The notes under the pieces: model-generated | What the model was told of the DNA's origin: nothing | The model's input: only the letters and a program-made list of their open reading frames with translations | Database searches by the model: none | Part shown: positions 1-8,133 of the stretch, piece after piece | Layout of the letters: each line of letters begins with the position of its first letter | Position numbering within the stretch: position 1 is the first letter of the stretch | Program-made: the position numbers and the translations under genes | Origin: Lentisphaerae bacterium GWF2_44_16 | GTDB taxonomy: Bacteria > Verrucomicrobiota > Lentisphaeria > Victivallales > GWF2-45-14 | Assembly: GCA_001803225.1 (NCBI GenBank) | Contig: MHBF01000103.1 | Span: forward strand, 1 to 39,277 | Direction: 5' to 3' | DNA: 39,277 bases

Positions 1-786
1 GCCATAGGAAACTGCGGACAGGCTTTTTCAAATCATGACCTCTGCACTTCAACTTATGAAAATTGCGCCGGAAAAGGTTGCGCCAGTTCAGGGGCCTGCG
101 ACGTCAACAGCTGCATGGTACTTTACAGGAATTGCGTCTTCATAAACAATACCTTTGAAGCCGGGGCCTATGCCACAGAAAACGCCAAGATTACACTGGA
201 AAACTGCATTATCGCAGGAAACGAACCCTTTGAACAGATATGGCAAAAAGGCACGTCTTCCCTGAGCCTCTTCAACTGCCTCATCATAGGAAAAAAAGGA
301 AATCCAAACCCCGCCCTGAAAATGGAAAACGGCATTGTCTACATGAACCAGTGCACAATCATTGATGTACCATATCTTGCGGAAATAAACGCGGAGAGTT
401 CGGGTTCGCTTAAACTCATCAACTGCATTGTCGGGCGCATGGAAAAACCTTTTCTGAAAATAGCGGATAAGAAAAACGTAATATCGAGGAACAACATTTA
501 TTTTGATGTCCCCGGCGTGGAATACGGCGGAAAAATTTTCAACAAAGAAAACTGGGCTGAATACCAGAAAGCTTCCGGACTGGACGCCAATTCGGAATGG
601 ATTGATCCGTCTCTTACTGGAAAACTTAATTCGGTACTCCCTGACGGCAGTCCATTGAACAAGAAAGGCAAGTTTTACAGCGCGGCAGCACGCATCGGCG
701 CCGCTATCCCGGAAAGCGTCTGGAAACTCTATCAGGAAACAGCAGACTCTTACGCTCTTCCGTCAGGAATTTTCAAAAAGGACTGA
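1..786 (+). CDS. Right-handed beta-helix repeat protein, C-terminal part (5' truncated by window)
   Basis: The frame is open from base 1 to the stop at 784-786, so the gene starts upstream of the window; the ATG at 115 is internal. The roughly 261 visible residues show loosely repeated turns of the type N-C-x-F/I-x-N/G (for example NCVFINN, ENCIIAGN, FNCLIIG, INCIVG), with Asn and Cys ladders typical of parallel beta-helix (pectate-lyase-like) folds. The last ~90 residues are less repetitive and resemble the usual closing segment (GLDANSEWIDP, then a Pro/Gly-rich stretch). Such proteins are usually exported and bind or cleave polysaccharides. No catalytic residues could be assigned and the N-terminus is missing, so substrate and export signal are unknown. 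It converges on the CDF gene that ends 12 bases downstream. Confidence 0.7.
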   Translation, partial: AIGNCGQAFSNHDLCTSTYENCAGKGCASSGACDVNSCMVLYRNCVFINNTFEAGAYATENAKITLENCIIAGNEPFEQIWQKGTSSLSLFNCLIIGKKGNPNPALKMENGIVYMNQCTIIDVPYLAEINAESSGSLKLINCIVGRMEKPFLKIADKKNVISRNNIYFDVPGVEYGGKIFNKENWAEYQKASGLDANSEWIDPSLTGKLNSVLPDGSPLNKKGKFYSAAARIGAAIPESVWKLYQETADSYALPSGIFKKD

Positions 787-798
787 CGCGGAAATTAT

Positions 799-1686
799 TC
801 AGCATTCTTTCTCAGTGGTAAGGCATATTGAGACATGACTTCCCCTGATTTCGTTTTCTATGTCCCTGCGAATAGAATCAATAATCGTCTGCACATTTCC
901 TACTGTTCTATCCGCCTGAAACTCAAGAAATATGTCAACGAAAACCTCGCTTCCCGAACGCCGCGAGCGTATCCCGTGCAGGTACTCATATTCCTGAAAG
1001 TATTTGGCAAGGGCTCGGAGAATGACAATCTGGTCGGATTCTTCAAGAGTGCGGTCCATCAGATCAAAAAGTGAATTTGAAAGGATGCCCAGCGCACTGA
1101 GAAGTATTGAAACCGCTATCATAATTGAAGCAATCGGGTCGATGTAAACAACCCACGCGTGTGAAGCAAGCAGGCAACTCAGCCCGACAGAAGAGAAAAT
1201 AAAAATATTCCCCAGTGTTTTGGTCAGAAAAAGTTTTGCCTGTGAAGCCATCATCGGGGAAGACTCGGCCTCCGCAAGTCTGCGATTTTTCACCCAGAGA
1301 TACCCGTTTACCACTCCGTATATCAGTTCCGAAGCCATGCTTATCCAGATACCTACGCCTTCAATATGTTCGGGATGGATTATGTCTTTTGCCGCATTCA
1401 CAACTATCAGGATAATACATATCGCCATCAGAAAGGCGACCGCGATACTCGATATATTTTCGAGTTTTCCCATGCCGTACTGAAAGTTTTCATCGGGGTC
1501 TCTGGATATCCTGTGCATGGTATACCAGGCGACAAGGACCGCGATAAATTCCAGAGACGTCTTCAGCGCGTCCGCCAGCAGTACGCTGGAATTTGAAGTT
1601 ATCATCGCGCTGAGAACTATTATAACATCAATCAGGCCGGCAATAACGCCTATTCTAATTGAAGATTTTACTCCTGAAGAAGACAT
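799..1686 (-). CDS. CDF-family (cation diffusion facilitator-like) membrane protein, paralogue A, lacking canonical metal ligands
   Basis: 295 residues with the CDF layout: about six membrane segments in residues 10-205, then a cytoplasmic ferredoxin-like C-terminal domain (about 210-290). The family signatures SSVLLADALK (TM2) and YIDPIASIMI are recognisable. The Zn/metal ligands are not. The TM2 HxxxD or DxxxD pair is K42 and E46, and the TM5 HxxxD pair aligns to L152 and K156. The C-terminal domain has FVDIFLEF where metal-binding members have FVDxH. The fold assignment is therefore firm but metal/proton antiport is doubtful. It lies 93 bp downstream of a very similar gene on the same strand, clearly a tandem duplication, and the two are probably co-transcribed. 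The ATG at 1686 has no strong ribosome binding site. Confidence 0.85.
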   Translation of the reverse strand: MSSSGVKSSIRIGVIAGLIDVIIVLSAMITSNSSVLLADALKTSLEFIAVLVAWYTMHRISRDPDENFQYGMGKLENISSIAVAFLMAICIILIVVNAAKDIIHPEHIEGVGIWISMASELIYGVVNGYLWVKNRRLAEAESSPMMASQAKLFLTKTLGNIFIFSSVGLSCLLASHAWVVYIDPIASIMIAVSILLSALGILSNSLFDLMDRTLEESDQIVILRALAKYFQEYEYLHGIRSRRSGSEVFVDIFLEFQADRTVGNVQTIIDSIRRDIENEIRGSHVSICLTTEKEC

Positions 1687-1779
1687 TTTATCAATCTGAA
1701 AAGTTTAGTTTCTATTTTTTTGAATATAAGCGCAGTTTTTTGTTTTTTCCATGTGCGGATTTGCGCGGGCGGGATTTTT

Positions 1780-2667
1780 TCAGCATTCCTTGCGGGTGCT
1801 CAGGCCTATGGTTACGTGGCTGCCCTTGATTTCATTTTCTATGTGATGTCGGATAGAATCGACAATCGTCTGTATTTCGCGGAAAGTCTTATCCTGCTGA
1901 AACTCGAGAAATATATCAATGAATACCTGGCTTCCTGAACGGCGCGAGCGTACTCCATGCATAAACTCGTATTCCTGAAAATATTTGGCAAGCGCCTGAA
2001 GAATCACAATCTGATCAGATTCCTCAAGAGTGCGGTCCATCAGATCAAAAAGTGAATTTGAAAGGATGCCCATCGCACTGAAAAGTATTGATGCCGCTAT
2101 AAGCATTGACGCGACCGGGTCGATATAAGTTACCCACCCATAGGCAACAAACAGACAACTCAATCCAACAGAAACAAAAATAAAAATATTTCCAATCATC
2201 CTGGTCAGAAATAATTTTGCCTGTGATGCCATCATGGGCGAAGATGTGGCTGCCGCAAGTTTGCGGTTTTTTACCCAGAGAAATCCATTTACCACACCAT
2301 ACACGACTTGGGAAATCATGCTTATCCAGATACCTATGCCTTCAATGTGTTCAGGATGCATCATACCTTTTACGGCATTCACTATTATCAGCATAATGCA
2401 CATTGCCATAAGAAGGGCTATTATGATGCTTGATATGTTTTCCAGTTTTCCAATGCCGTACTGAAAGTTTTCTCCGGAGCCTTTGGATATCCTGCGCATC
2501 GTGTACCAGGCCACAAGCACCGCGACAAACTCCAGAGATGTCTTCAGCGCGTCCGCCAGCAGAACGCTGGAATTTGAAGCTATCATCGCGCTGACAGTTA
2601 CTATAACATCAATCAATCCTGCAATCACACCGACCAGAACTGAAGTTTTTTTCCCTGAAAATGACAT
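1780..2667 (-). CDS. CDF-family membrane protein, paralogue B, lacking canonical metal ligands
   Basis: Same length (295 aa) as the gene downstream of it and alignable without gaps. Long stretches are near identical at DNA level, such as the region encoding FDLMDRTLEESDQIVIL. Six predicted membrane segments precede a C-terminal dimerisation domain. The ligand positions are again replaced: K42 and E46 in TM2, L152 and R156 in TM5. Because both copies keep a basic and an acidic residue inside TM2 and a basic residue at the TM5 Asp position, the change predates the duplication and appears to be selected. It is the promoter-proximal copy, divergent from the URO-D gene at 2811. Substrate unknown. 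Confidence 0.85.
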   Translation of the reverse strand: MSFSGKKTSVLVGVIAGLIDVIVTVSAMIASNSSVLLADALKTSLEFVAVLVAWYTMRRISKGSGENFQYGIGKLENISSIIIALLMAMCIMLIIVNAVKGMMHPEHIEGIGIWISMISQVVYGVVNGFLWVKNRKLAAATSSPMMASQAKLFLTRMIGNIFIFVSVGLSCLFVAYGWVTYIDPVASMLIAASILFSAMGILSNSLFDLMDRTLEESDQIVILQALAKYFQEYEFMHGVRSRRSGSQVFIDIFLEFQQDKTFREIQTIVDSIRHHIENEIKGSHVTIGLSTRKEC

Positions 2668-2737
2668 TTACACAATCTGAATTTAATATTTAAGACACAA
2701 GCCTAAATATAAGTGTCCTTTATTTTAAATACAACTA

Positions 2738-2766
2738 TTGACAATTCGCACAAAACAGTTTAAAAT
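2738..2766 (+). promoter_or_regulatory. Sigma70-type promoter of the URO-D/LacI operon
   Basis: TTGACA at 2738-2743, a 17-base spacer, and TAAAAT at 2761-2766, about 45 bases before the start codon. Seven-base inverted arms (AACTATT at 2733-2739 and AATAGTT at 2764-2770) bracket the core and could serve an operator role, but they do not resemble a classical LacI-family operator. Confidence 0.75.
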
Positions 2767-2810
2767 AGTTATTAAATAAATTACTAAATATTTTAGCAAA
2801 GGTGTATTTT

Positions 2811-3893
2811 ATGAAAGAAATGAGCGGAAAAGAAAGGATTTCAAGAATACTGGAGCTTAAGCCTGTGGACAGAATAGGGCTCTATGAGCATTTCTGGGGG
2901 GACACACGAAAAAAATGGACTTCTGAAGGACATATTAAGGCGGAAGAAGACCTCTCTGAGCATTTTAAATTCGATATTCTGGGATGCGGGGCCTTTAACT
3001 GCAAAGCTGACCCCGATTTTAAAAATGAAGTTGTGGAGGAAACAGAGGAAACCATATTGGAACGCGACGGAAACGGGGCCTTATTGAGGCGGCATAAACT
3101 CCATAACGCCACACCTGAACATGTTGATTTCATGGTAAAGGACAGGGTTTTATGGGAAGAGAAAGTAAAACCGATGCTTCAGGCTACGCGGAACAGGATA
3201 ATCTTTCAGGCATACAGCGATGCCAGAAAGCTGGCGGAAAAAAAGGGACAGTTTTTCTGCTGGTGCGGAGTTAATGTGTTTGAACTGATGCACCCCGTAT
3301 GCGGACATGAGTACATGCTTCTGGGAATGGCCTGCGATCCGGATTGGGTCAAAGATATGGTCGAAACATACTCTGACCTTCTGATAAACCTGATGGAAAT
3401 ACTCTTCGCAGAAAGCGGAAAGCCTGACGGTATATGGTATTACGAGGACATGGGTTTCAAACAGCGTCCGTTCATGTCTCCTGAAATGTATAAGGAAATC
3501 ATATTTCCGGGACATAAGAAAACCATAGATTATGCGCATTCGCTCGGTATTCCGGTGATAATGCACTCCTGCGGTTTCGTGGAACCTCTTCTGCCGGGAA
3601 TGGTGGAAGCCGGGATAGACTGCCTTCAGGTAATTGAAGTCAAGGCCGGAATGGACCTGCTGAGGATTAAGAAGAACTTCGGAGATAAAATAGCCCTGTG
3701 CGGAGGCATGGATGCCAGGAATCTTGTGGCGAACGATACAAAAGCCATTGATAAGGAACTGGATGAAAAAATAAAAGTTGTCATGAAGGGTTCAGGATAT
3801 ATATTACACTCGGATCACTCAATACCGGATCAGTGCGAATATGAAACCTACAGGCATTTTGTTGATAAAGGCCTCAGTTTGGGAACTTATTGA
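2811..3893 (+). CDS. Uroporphyrinogen decarboxylase (URO-D)-like methyltransferase family protein
   Basis: 360 residues of the URO-D/MtaA/CmuA superfamily, a TIM barrel that in anaerobes mostly contains methyl-corrinoid or cobamide-dependent methyltransferases rather than heme enzymes. Visible signatures are the N-terminal ERISRILELKPVDRIGLYE, the central GIWYYEDMGFKQRPFMSPEMY and the C-terminal VIMHSCGFVEPLLPGMVEAGID, whose His-x-Cys is typical of Zn-binding methyltransferase members, followed by LCGGMDARNLVAND. The ATG at 2811 is preferred over an upstream GTG (2802) because AAAGG at 2798-2802 sits 8 bases before it. The stop codon overlaps the ATG of the following LacI gene (TGATG), so the two are translationally coupled. 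True heme biosynthesis is unlikely in this context. The methyl donor or acceptor cannot be inferred. Confidence 0.85.
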   Translation: MKEMSGKERISRILELKPVDRIGLYEHFWGDTRKKWTSEGHIKAEEDLSEHFKFDILGCGAFNCKADPDFKNEVVEETEETILERDGNGALLRRHKLHNATPEHVDFMVKDRVLWEEKVKPMLQATRNRIIFQAYSDARKLAEKKGQFFCWCGVNVFELMHPVCGHEYMLLGMACDPDWVKDMVETYSDLLINLMEILFAESGKPDGIWYYEDMGFKQRPFMSPEMYKEIIFPGHKKTIDYAHSLGIPVIMHSCGFVEPLLPGMVEAGIDCLQVIEVKAGMDLLRIKKNFGDKIALCGGMDARNLVANDTKAIDKELDEKIKVVMKGSGYILHSDHSIPDQCEYETYRHFVDKGLSLGTY

Positions 3894-4900
3894 TGTCTTC
3901 AAAAAAAATAACGATAGCGGATATAGCAAAGAAACTGGATATTTCTCCAACCACGGTTTCATTTGTCCTGAACGGCCGTGACAGCGGCATAAGCCAGGAC
4001 ACAAAAAACAAAGTGTTGGAAACCGCAAAGGCAATGGGTTACAAAAAAAGTTTTTTACCCTCTATCCCCGATGATTGGACAAAAGTCGCCTATGTAACCT
4101 CAAAAGTTGAGTACTTCAACTTTTACACCAGCTTTTTCGCTCACGTATATAACAATCTCCAGAAAAGGGCGCAGCAGGAAAAATTCGACCTTTTCCTGCT
4201 GGAACTGAACCCACATGAAGGTTATATGAACTGCCACAGGAGAATAGAGGAGATACGTTCTCTAGGAATAGAAGTCTGTCTTTCAAACTCAAAAGACGTC
4301 GCCGCATGTCTTGTCGCGGCAGGTTTCAAGTGCATACTCGCGCAGGGCGGCAGCATGGCTGACTGCATATGCATATACTGTGATGACTATGCGGCAGGGC
4401 GGGAAGCGGCGCTTCACGCCTTGGAAATGGGACACAAAAAGGCGGGAATGATTTTTTTCAGTGACAACAATAATCCCCGTTTCAAGGGCTTTTTGGAAAC
4501 ATTCACGGCAAACGGCGGCACCTGTGACAAAAAACATATATGGTTCGCTTCTTCAAACCATGACGAAGCAGCTTCTCATATAGAGAAAATGGCCTCTTCT
4601 TCAGAAAAACTCCCTTCTCTTTTTTACTGCTTTGCCGACAATCTGCTTTTTCCCGCGTTAAAAGGTTTCAGCAGGGCGGGCTTTAGAACACCCGATGATA
4701 TCAGCCTGATAGGGACTGACAATCTCTATTGGGGAAGCGTGGCGACTCCGGCTTTCACTACTGTTGACCTCTGTGAAGAACTTTTCGCGGAAAAACTAAT
4801 CACGGCAATAACTCATACCAAAGAGGGAAAAGTCCCCTACCAGCTTGCCGTCCCCGTAAAGCTTATACCAAGAGAAACGGTAAAGAAGATTAAAAACTGA
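3893..4900 (+). CDS. LacI-family transcriptional regulator
   Basis: 335 residues. An N-terminal helix-turn-helix (ITIADIAKKLDISPTTVSFVLNG, about residues 5-26) with the LacI hinge region is followed by a periplasmic-binding-protein-like sensor domain to the C-terminus (GTDNLYWGSVATPAFTTVDL near 275-295). The ATG at 3893 overlaps the URO-D stop by one base. A TTG at 3890 would add one residue but is less likely. Being second in the URO-D operon suggests autoregulation and control of the methyltransferase by a small ligand, as is usual when LacI regulators sit with their targets. The sensor domain gives no specific ligand. Confidence 0.92.
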   Translation: MSSKKITIADIAKKLDISPTTVSFVLNGRDSGISQDTKNKVLETAKAMGYKKSFLPSIPDDWTKVAYVTSKVEYFNFYTSFFAHVYNNLQKRAQQEKFDLFLLELNPHEGYMNCHRRIEEIRSLGIEVCLSNSKDVAACLVAAGFKCILAQGGSMADCICIYCDDYAAGREAALHALEMGHKKAGMIFFSDNNNPRFKGFLETFTANGGTCDKKHIWFASSNHDEAASHIEKMASSSEKLPSLFYCFADNLLFPALKGFSRAGFRTPDDISLIGTDNLYWGSVATPAFTTVDLCEELFAEKLITAITHTKEGKVPYQLAVPVKLIPRETVKKIKN

Positions 4901-5212
4901 TCAGAACATACCGCCCCCATTCTCCTCCACATGATAGTTCTTGTAAATGCCTGAGAACGACTTGGGCCTGAAGTTCCTCTTCTGTTGTTTGCGCAATGGC
5001 AATAGTCAGGTTCCTGAATCATAATGGGGTTGTCGCAAACTGTCAGGAATTGTCAGATGAAAAAAGTGGCTCTGTACTCATATTTTATCAGTTCTTCGTA
5101 ACCCAAAGTGTCTTAAAAAAAATTAATAGCAGGCCAAATTTTGCGACATTAACCAAATCTTTCGCCAATTCATGATTCCCATTCTTTGACAAGGCGCCTC
5201 CGGCAACATTGC
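4901..5212. other. Intergenic region between convergent genes, no intact gene
   Basis: This 312-bp stretch separates the LacI gene from the 3' end of the GH3 gene. On the minus strand a 35-codon frame (about 5005 to 4901) ends in NYHVEENGGGMF and stop, preceded by KRNFRPKSFSG. It lacks a start codon and may be the tail of a decayed gene. A second minus-strand frame (about 5210 to 5088) reads through NHELAKDLVNVAKFGLL. No hairpin terminator with a T-run was found. I assign no function. Confidence 0.4.
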
Positions 5213-6865
5213 TTATTTCAGGCCATATCCGAAATAGTATGTATCGGATATTTTCACGGGTAATCTTCCGGACGCCTTTTTTTCTCCAAAAAGTATATCG
5301 ACTGATGCTTTTATAGATGCGTTGCAATCACTGTAGGTGCACATTAAAATATCAGCATCAGAAAAATACTTGCATGCATATGGATTCCCGTAATTGATAA
5401 TCACTGTTTTCTTTTTCAGATTTAATATATTTTGTATTAATGATTTATATTTCGGAGCTATGTAAATACTGTCTTCATGGTAACAGCGCACTCTTGTAAA
5501 CAGAGCAATAATTATTAATGGATAAGATTTCGCAGCTAACAATATATTGTTCAATTCTTTTTCTGAAAAAGTATCGCGGAATATCAGGTTTGCCGTGTCA
5601 GGTATTTGTTTTTTTACTGAATTATAAAACATGTCATTTGCAGGTTCATGCACTGTTTCCCAATCAGCATTCTCTTCCAAGAAACTCCCGTTACTGATAC
5701 AAAGTGATTTCAGTTCACTGTTTCTATTGAGAGGCAATCCGTTATTTTCGAGGACAGTTACGGATTCATAAGCAACACGGGATGCTATAGCCTGATGTTC
5801 AGTTGAATTGCAGACCGCCAGAGCATGTTCTTTTGAGACTGTTTTATTTTGAAATATACCAAGCTGCCATTTGGTATTAAGAATCCGGTTTACTGAATCA
5901 TTTATTTGTTTTTCGTTGATTCTACCGCTATTTACCGCCTTCATGAGAGCTTCAATTGTTATACGCGGGTCGCTTGCGTAATCCTGCAAAATGATATCAT
6001 GTCCCGCTTCTATAGCCCTTACAGCAGATTCTTCTATACCGTAGCTATCTTTTACAGCCTTCATTGTGAGACTGTCTGACATAATGATCCCTTTATACTG
6101 CATTTTATTTCTGAGCAGACCTGTGATAATGTTTTTTGAAAATGTCGCAGGAAGATTTTTTTCCTTTTCGAGAGCAGGATAATATATATGATTGGTACAG
6201 ATACCGTTTAAGAGATTATTATTTAAAGCCTTCTGATAGGGAAGCAATTCTGTTTCTTCCATTTCCTTTATTGATTTTTCTACGACTGCCACAGCTATAT
6301 GTGTATCATGAGCAGTGTCTCCATGCCCCGGAAAATGCATTGCACATGTTAACCCTTTCTCGTCCAGAATACCCCGGCAGGTTTCAAGCGCAAGTTCAGC
6401 CACAAGCTCCGCATTATCTCCCAGAGACCTGGTATTGATAATCGGATTCAAGGGATTGGTATTTACGTCAAAATTGGGAAGTCCAATAATATGAAATCCT
6501 GCTGCCCGTGATTCTTTTGTCGTTATTTTACCATACAGATATGCCAACTCAGCAGACCTTGCGGCGCCAATTCTCATATACGCAAGAGGGGCGAAGTCAG
6601 TACCGCCGGAAAAAGATACATTTCCAAAACCGATGAACAATGGGTATTTTGAGATTTGCTGAAAATGATTAATATAATCAATTGTTTCAGAAAGACTTTT
6701 TGCGATACAACTGGGTGTTAATGCTCCTATCAGGCCTTTCTTAAGAAGATCTTCAAGAAGCGGCATATCATCAAAATATCTTCCGCAAATCAACTGCCCT
6801 ATTTTCTCTCCGAGTGTTAAATCATCAGCACACACAGGCATTTTTGAAATTATTTTACTTTTCAC
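5213..6865 (-). CDS. Glycoside hydrolase family 3 protein (NagZ-like beta-N-acetylhexosaminidase type)
   Basis: 550 residues. The (beta/alpha)8 GH3 domain occupies about residues 15-330. It carries the NagZ-type motif HFPGHGDTAHDTH (about 177-189), whose Asp-His serves as acid/base in NagZ-type enzymes, and the nucleophile motif IIMSDSLTM with D264. A GH3 C-terminal alpha/beta domain follows and ends with the typical SGRLPVKI...YGLK. The start is GTG at 6865, with GGGGAG about 10 bases upstream. No signal peptide is seen, so it is probably cytoplasmic and acts on imported amino-sugar glycosides or muropeptides. The gene is visibly more AT-rich than its neighbours and lies beside a transposase scrap, which suggests horizontal gain. 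Confidence 0.88.
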   Translation of the reverse strand: MKSKIISKMPVCADDLTLGEKIGQLICGRYFDDMPLLEDLLKKGLIGALTPSCIAKSLSETIDYINHFQQISKYPLFIGFGNVSFSGGTDFAPLAYMRIGAARSAELAYLYGKITTKESRAAGFHIIGLPNFDVNTNPLNPIINTRSLGDNAELVAELALETCRGILDEKGLTCAMHFPGHGDTAHDTHIAVAVVEKSIKEMEETELLPYQKALNNNLLNGICTNHIYYPALEKEKNLPATFSKNIITGLLRNKMQYKGIIMSDSLTMKAVKDSYGIEESAVRAIEAGHDIILQDYASDPRITIEALMKAVNSGRINEKQINDSVNRILNTKWQLGIFQNKTVSKEHALAVCNSTEHQAIASRVAYESVTVLENNGLPLNRNSELKSLCISNGSFLEENADWETVHEPANDMFYNSVKKQIPDTANLIFRDTFSEKELNNILLAAKSYPLIIIALFTRVRCYHEDSIYIAPKYKSLIQNILNLKKKTVIINYGNPYACKYFSDADILMCTYSDCNASIKASVDILFGEKKASGRLPVKISDTYYFGYGLK

Positions 6866-6984
6866 AAGTCTATATCTCCCCTATTCACGAAAAACTGCAT
6901 CTTTCTTCTCCAGCTGAAGTTTTCCTGTTTTTTTAAGCATTCATTCTAAACTGCGATAATCCTTGAACCGCGGTTCGACATTTT

Positions 6985-7080
6985 CTATTCCTTTGACGGC
7001 TTGCGGAAATAGCTTATAGCCTTGGAAATGATTCCATGTTCCTCCTTCCTGGTTTCGGTAAGAGACTTGAGATTGGCCTT
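6985..7080 (-). pseudogene. Possible IS3-family transposase OrfA C-terminal remnant
   Basis: Between the GH3 start and the URO-D stop, a minus-strand frame encodes KKANLKSLTETRKEEHG then IISKAISYFRKPSKE and a stop. Its end resembles the OrfA C-terminus of IS3-type elements (the pattern EExxILKKAxxFFAKxSK). The frame is cut at its 5' side by the end of the URO-D gene and has no start codon. No OrfB or terminal repeats follow. The match is short and degenerate, so this is tentative. Confidence 0.4.
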
Positions 7081-7081
7081 T

Positions 7082-8104
7082 TTAATCCCCATATGTTTTG
7101 ACAGTTTCGATCATCACCATGAAATTTTCAGGCTTCACGGCAGATGAGATTGAATTTCCCGAAGAAAGAATGAAACGTCCTCCCGGAGAAACTTCTCTGA
7201 TCAGTTTTTTCGTAGCAACTTTTACTTCTTCGGAAGTTCCTCTTCCCAGTAAATCGACATTCACATTGCCCATTACTCCGACATTACATCTGTCACGGAC
7301 TTCCGCAAGGTTCATATAGGGGGACTCAAGAGGTCCCATAATGTCGATTCCAGTATCAGTAAACAATCGTATTATTTTCCAGATATCACCATCGGTGTGT
7401 TTTATGCAGTACCCACCAGAATCCTTGATCGCCTTTACCACTTTCCTGAACCCTGGCATGATGAATTCTTCTAGGTGATCGGGACTTATCATCGGGCCGC
7501 CTTTTCCCGCGTAGTCGTCTCCGAGAAAAACAATCTCCACGCCCATCTCAATGAGTTTTTTGTAGAGTTCCACGTGATAATTAGTCGTTATTTGGGCCAT
7601 TTCATGAACCAGTTCAGGCCTGTCATAAAAATCAAAAACAAGGTTTTGAAGCCCGGCACGCATGTACTGAATAGGGGCAAATATTTCCTCTCCTACCACA
7701 GCAATCGCTCTTTTACCCTTGAATCTTTTTATCAACATCGCAGCACTTTCTAGAACAGACGCTTTCGCTGGGTCAGGAGAAATATAATTCTCCAAATCCT
7801 CCATGGAATTAATCACTGCCGGTTCTTGAATGACCGACACTACGTCGCCATCATTTTTCTGAAGCGCCCCCCACTTGTCTCGCCACAATCCACTCGCTTT
7901 ATCAACCCACTGTATTTTATCAGGAGGTTCGGCAACAGTCAGGCATGTAACAATATCTATGTCAGCATAATCAATAAAGTCCTCATAAGACATGCCGGGT
8001 TTTATTTTATTTATGACTTTTTCATCAATGAACATCTCGCCATACGGTACTCTGTCTGGTATTTCACCTCGCAATACAGCCATTACACGTTCATAGGAAT
8101 TCAT
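7082..8104 (-). CDS. URO-D-like methyltransferase family protein (second copy)
   Basis: 340 residues, URO-D superfamily. Signatures are NSYERVMAVLRGEIPDRVPYGE at the N-terminus (family N-x-x-ER-x-x-xxLxG-x-x-PDRVP), EIVFLGDDYAGKGGPMISPDHLEEF in the centre, and KHTDGDIWKIIRLFTDTGID with a His in place of the His-x-Cys seen in the copy at 2811. GNVNVDLLGRGTSEEV is the late family motif. The ATG at 8104 is chosen because AAAAGGAG lies about 8 bases upstream. A GTG at 8137, overlapping the upstream stop, lacks a ribosome binding site. It is the last gene of the five-gene minus-strand operon, 29 bases after the sulfatase-fold gene. It is quite diverged from the copy at 2811 and probably handles a different substrate. 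Exact reaction unknown. Confidence 0.85.
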   Translation of the reverse strand: MNSYERVMAVLRGEIPDRVPYGEMFIDEKVINKIKPGMSYEDFIDYADIDIVTCLTVAEPPDKIQWVDKASGLWRDKWGALQKNDGDVVSVIQEPAVINSMEDLENYISPDPAKASVLESAAMLIKRFKGKRAIAVVGEEIFAPIQYMRAGLQNLVFDFYDRPELVHEMAQITTNYHVELYKKLIEMGVEIVFLGDDYAGKGGPMISPDHLEEFIMPGFRKVVKAIKDSGGYCIKHTDGDIWKIIRLFTDTGIDIMGPLESPYMNLAEVRDRCNVGVMGNVNVDLLGRGTSEEVKVATKKLIREVSPGGRFILSSGNSISSAVKPENFMVMIETVKTYGD

Positions 8105-8133
8105 GACAGCTTCTCCTTTTCTCACTTTGTTTG

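Noticed and set aside
2733..2770. Inverted arms around the URO-D promoter as a LacI operator
   Set aside because: Arms are 24 bases apart and lack the central CG and symmetric TGxAAxCG pattern of LacI-family sites; kept only as a remark.
5088..5212. Minus-strand frame downstream of the GH3 stop as a separate small gene
   Set aside because: Most of it overlaps the GH3 3' end in another frame, and it has no start or ribosome binding site of its own.
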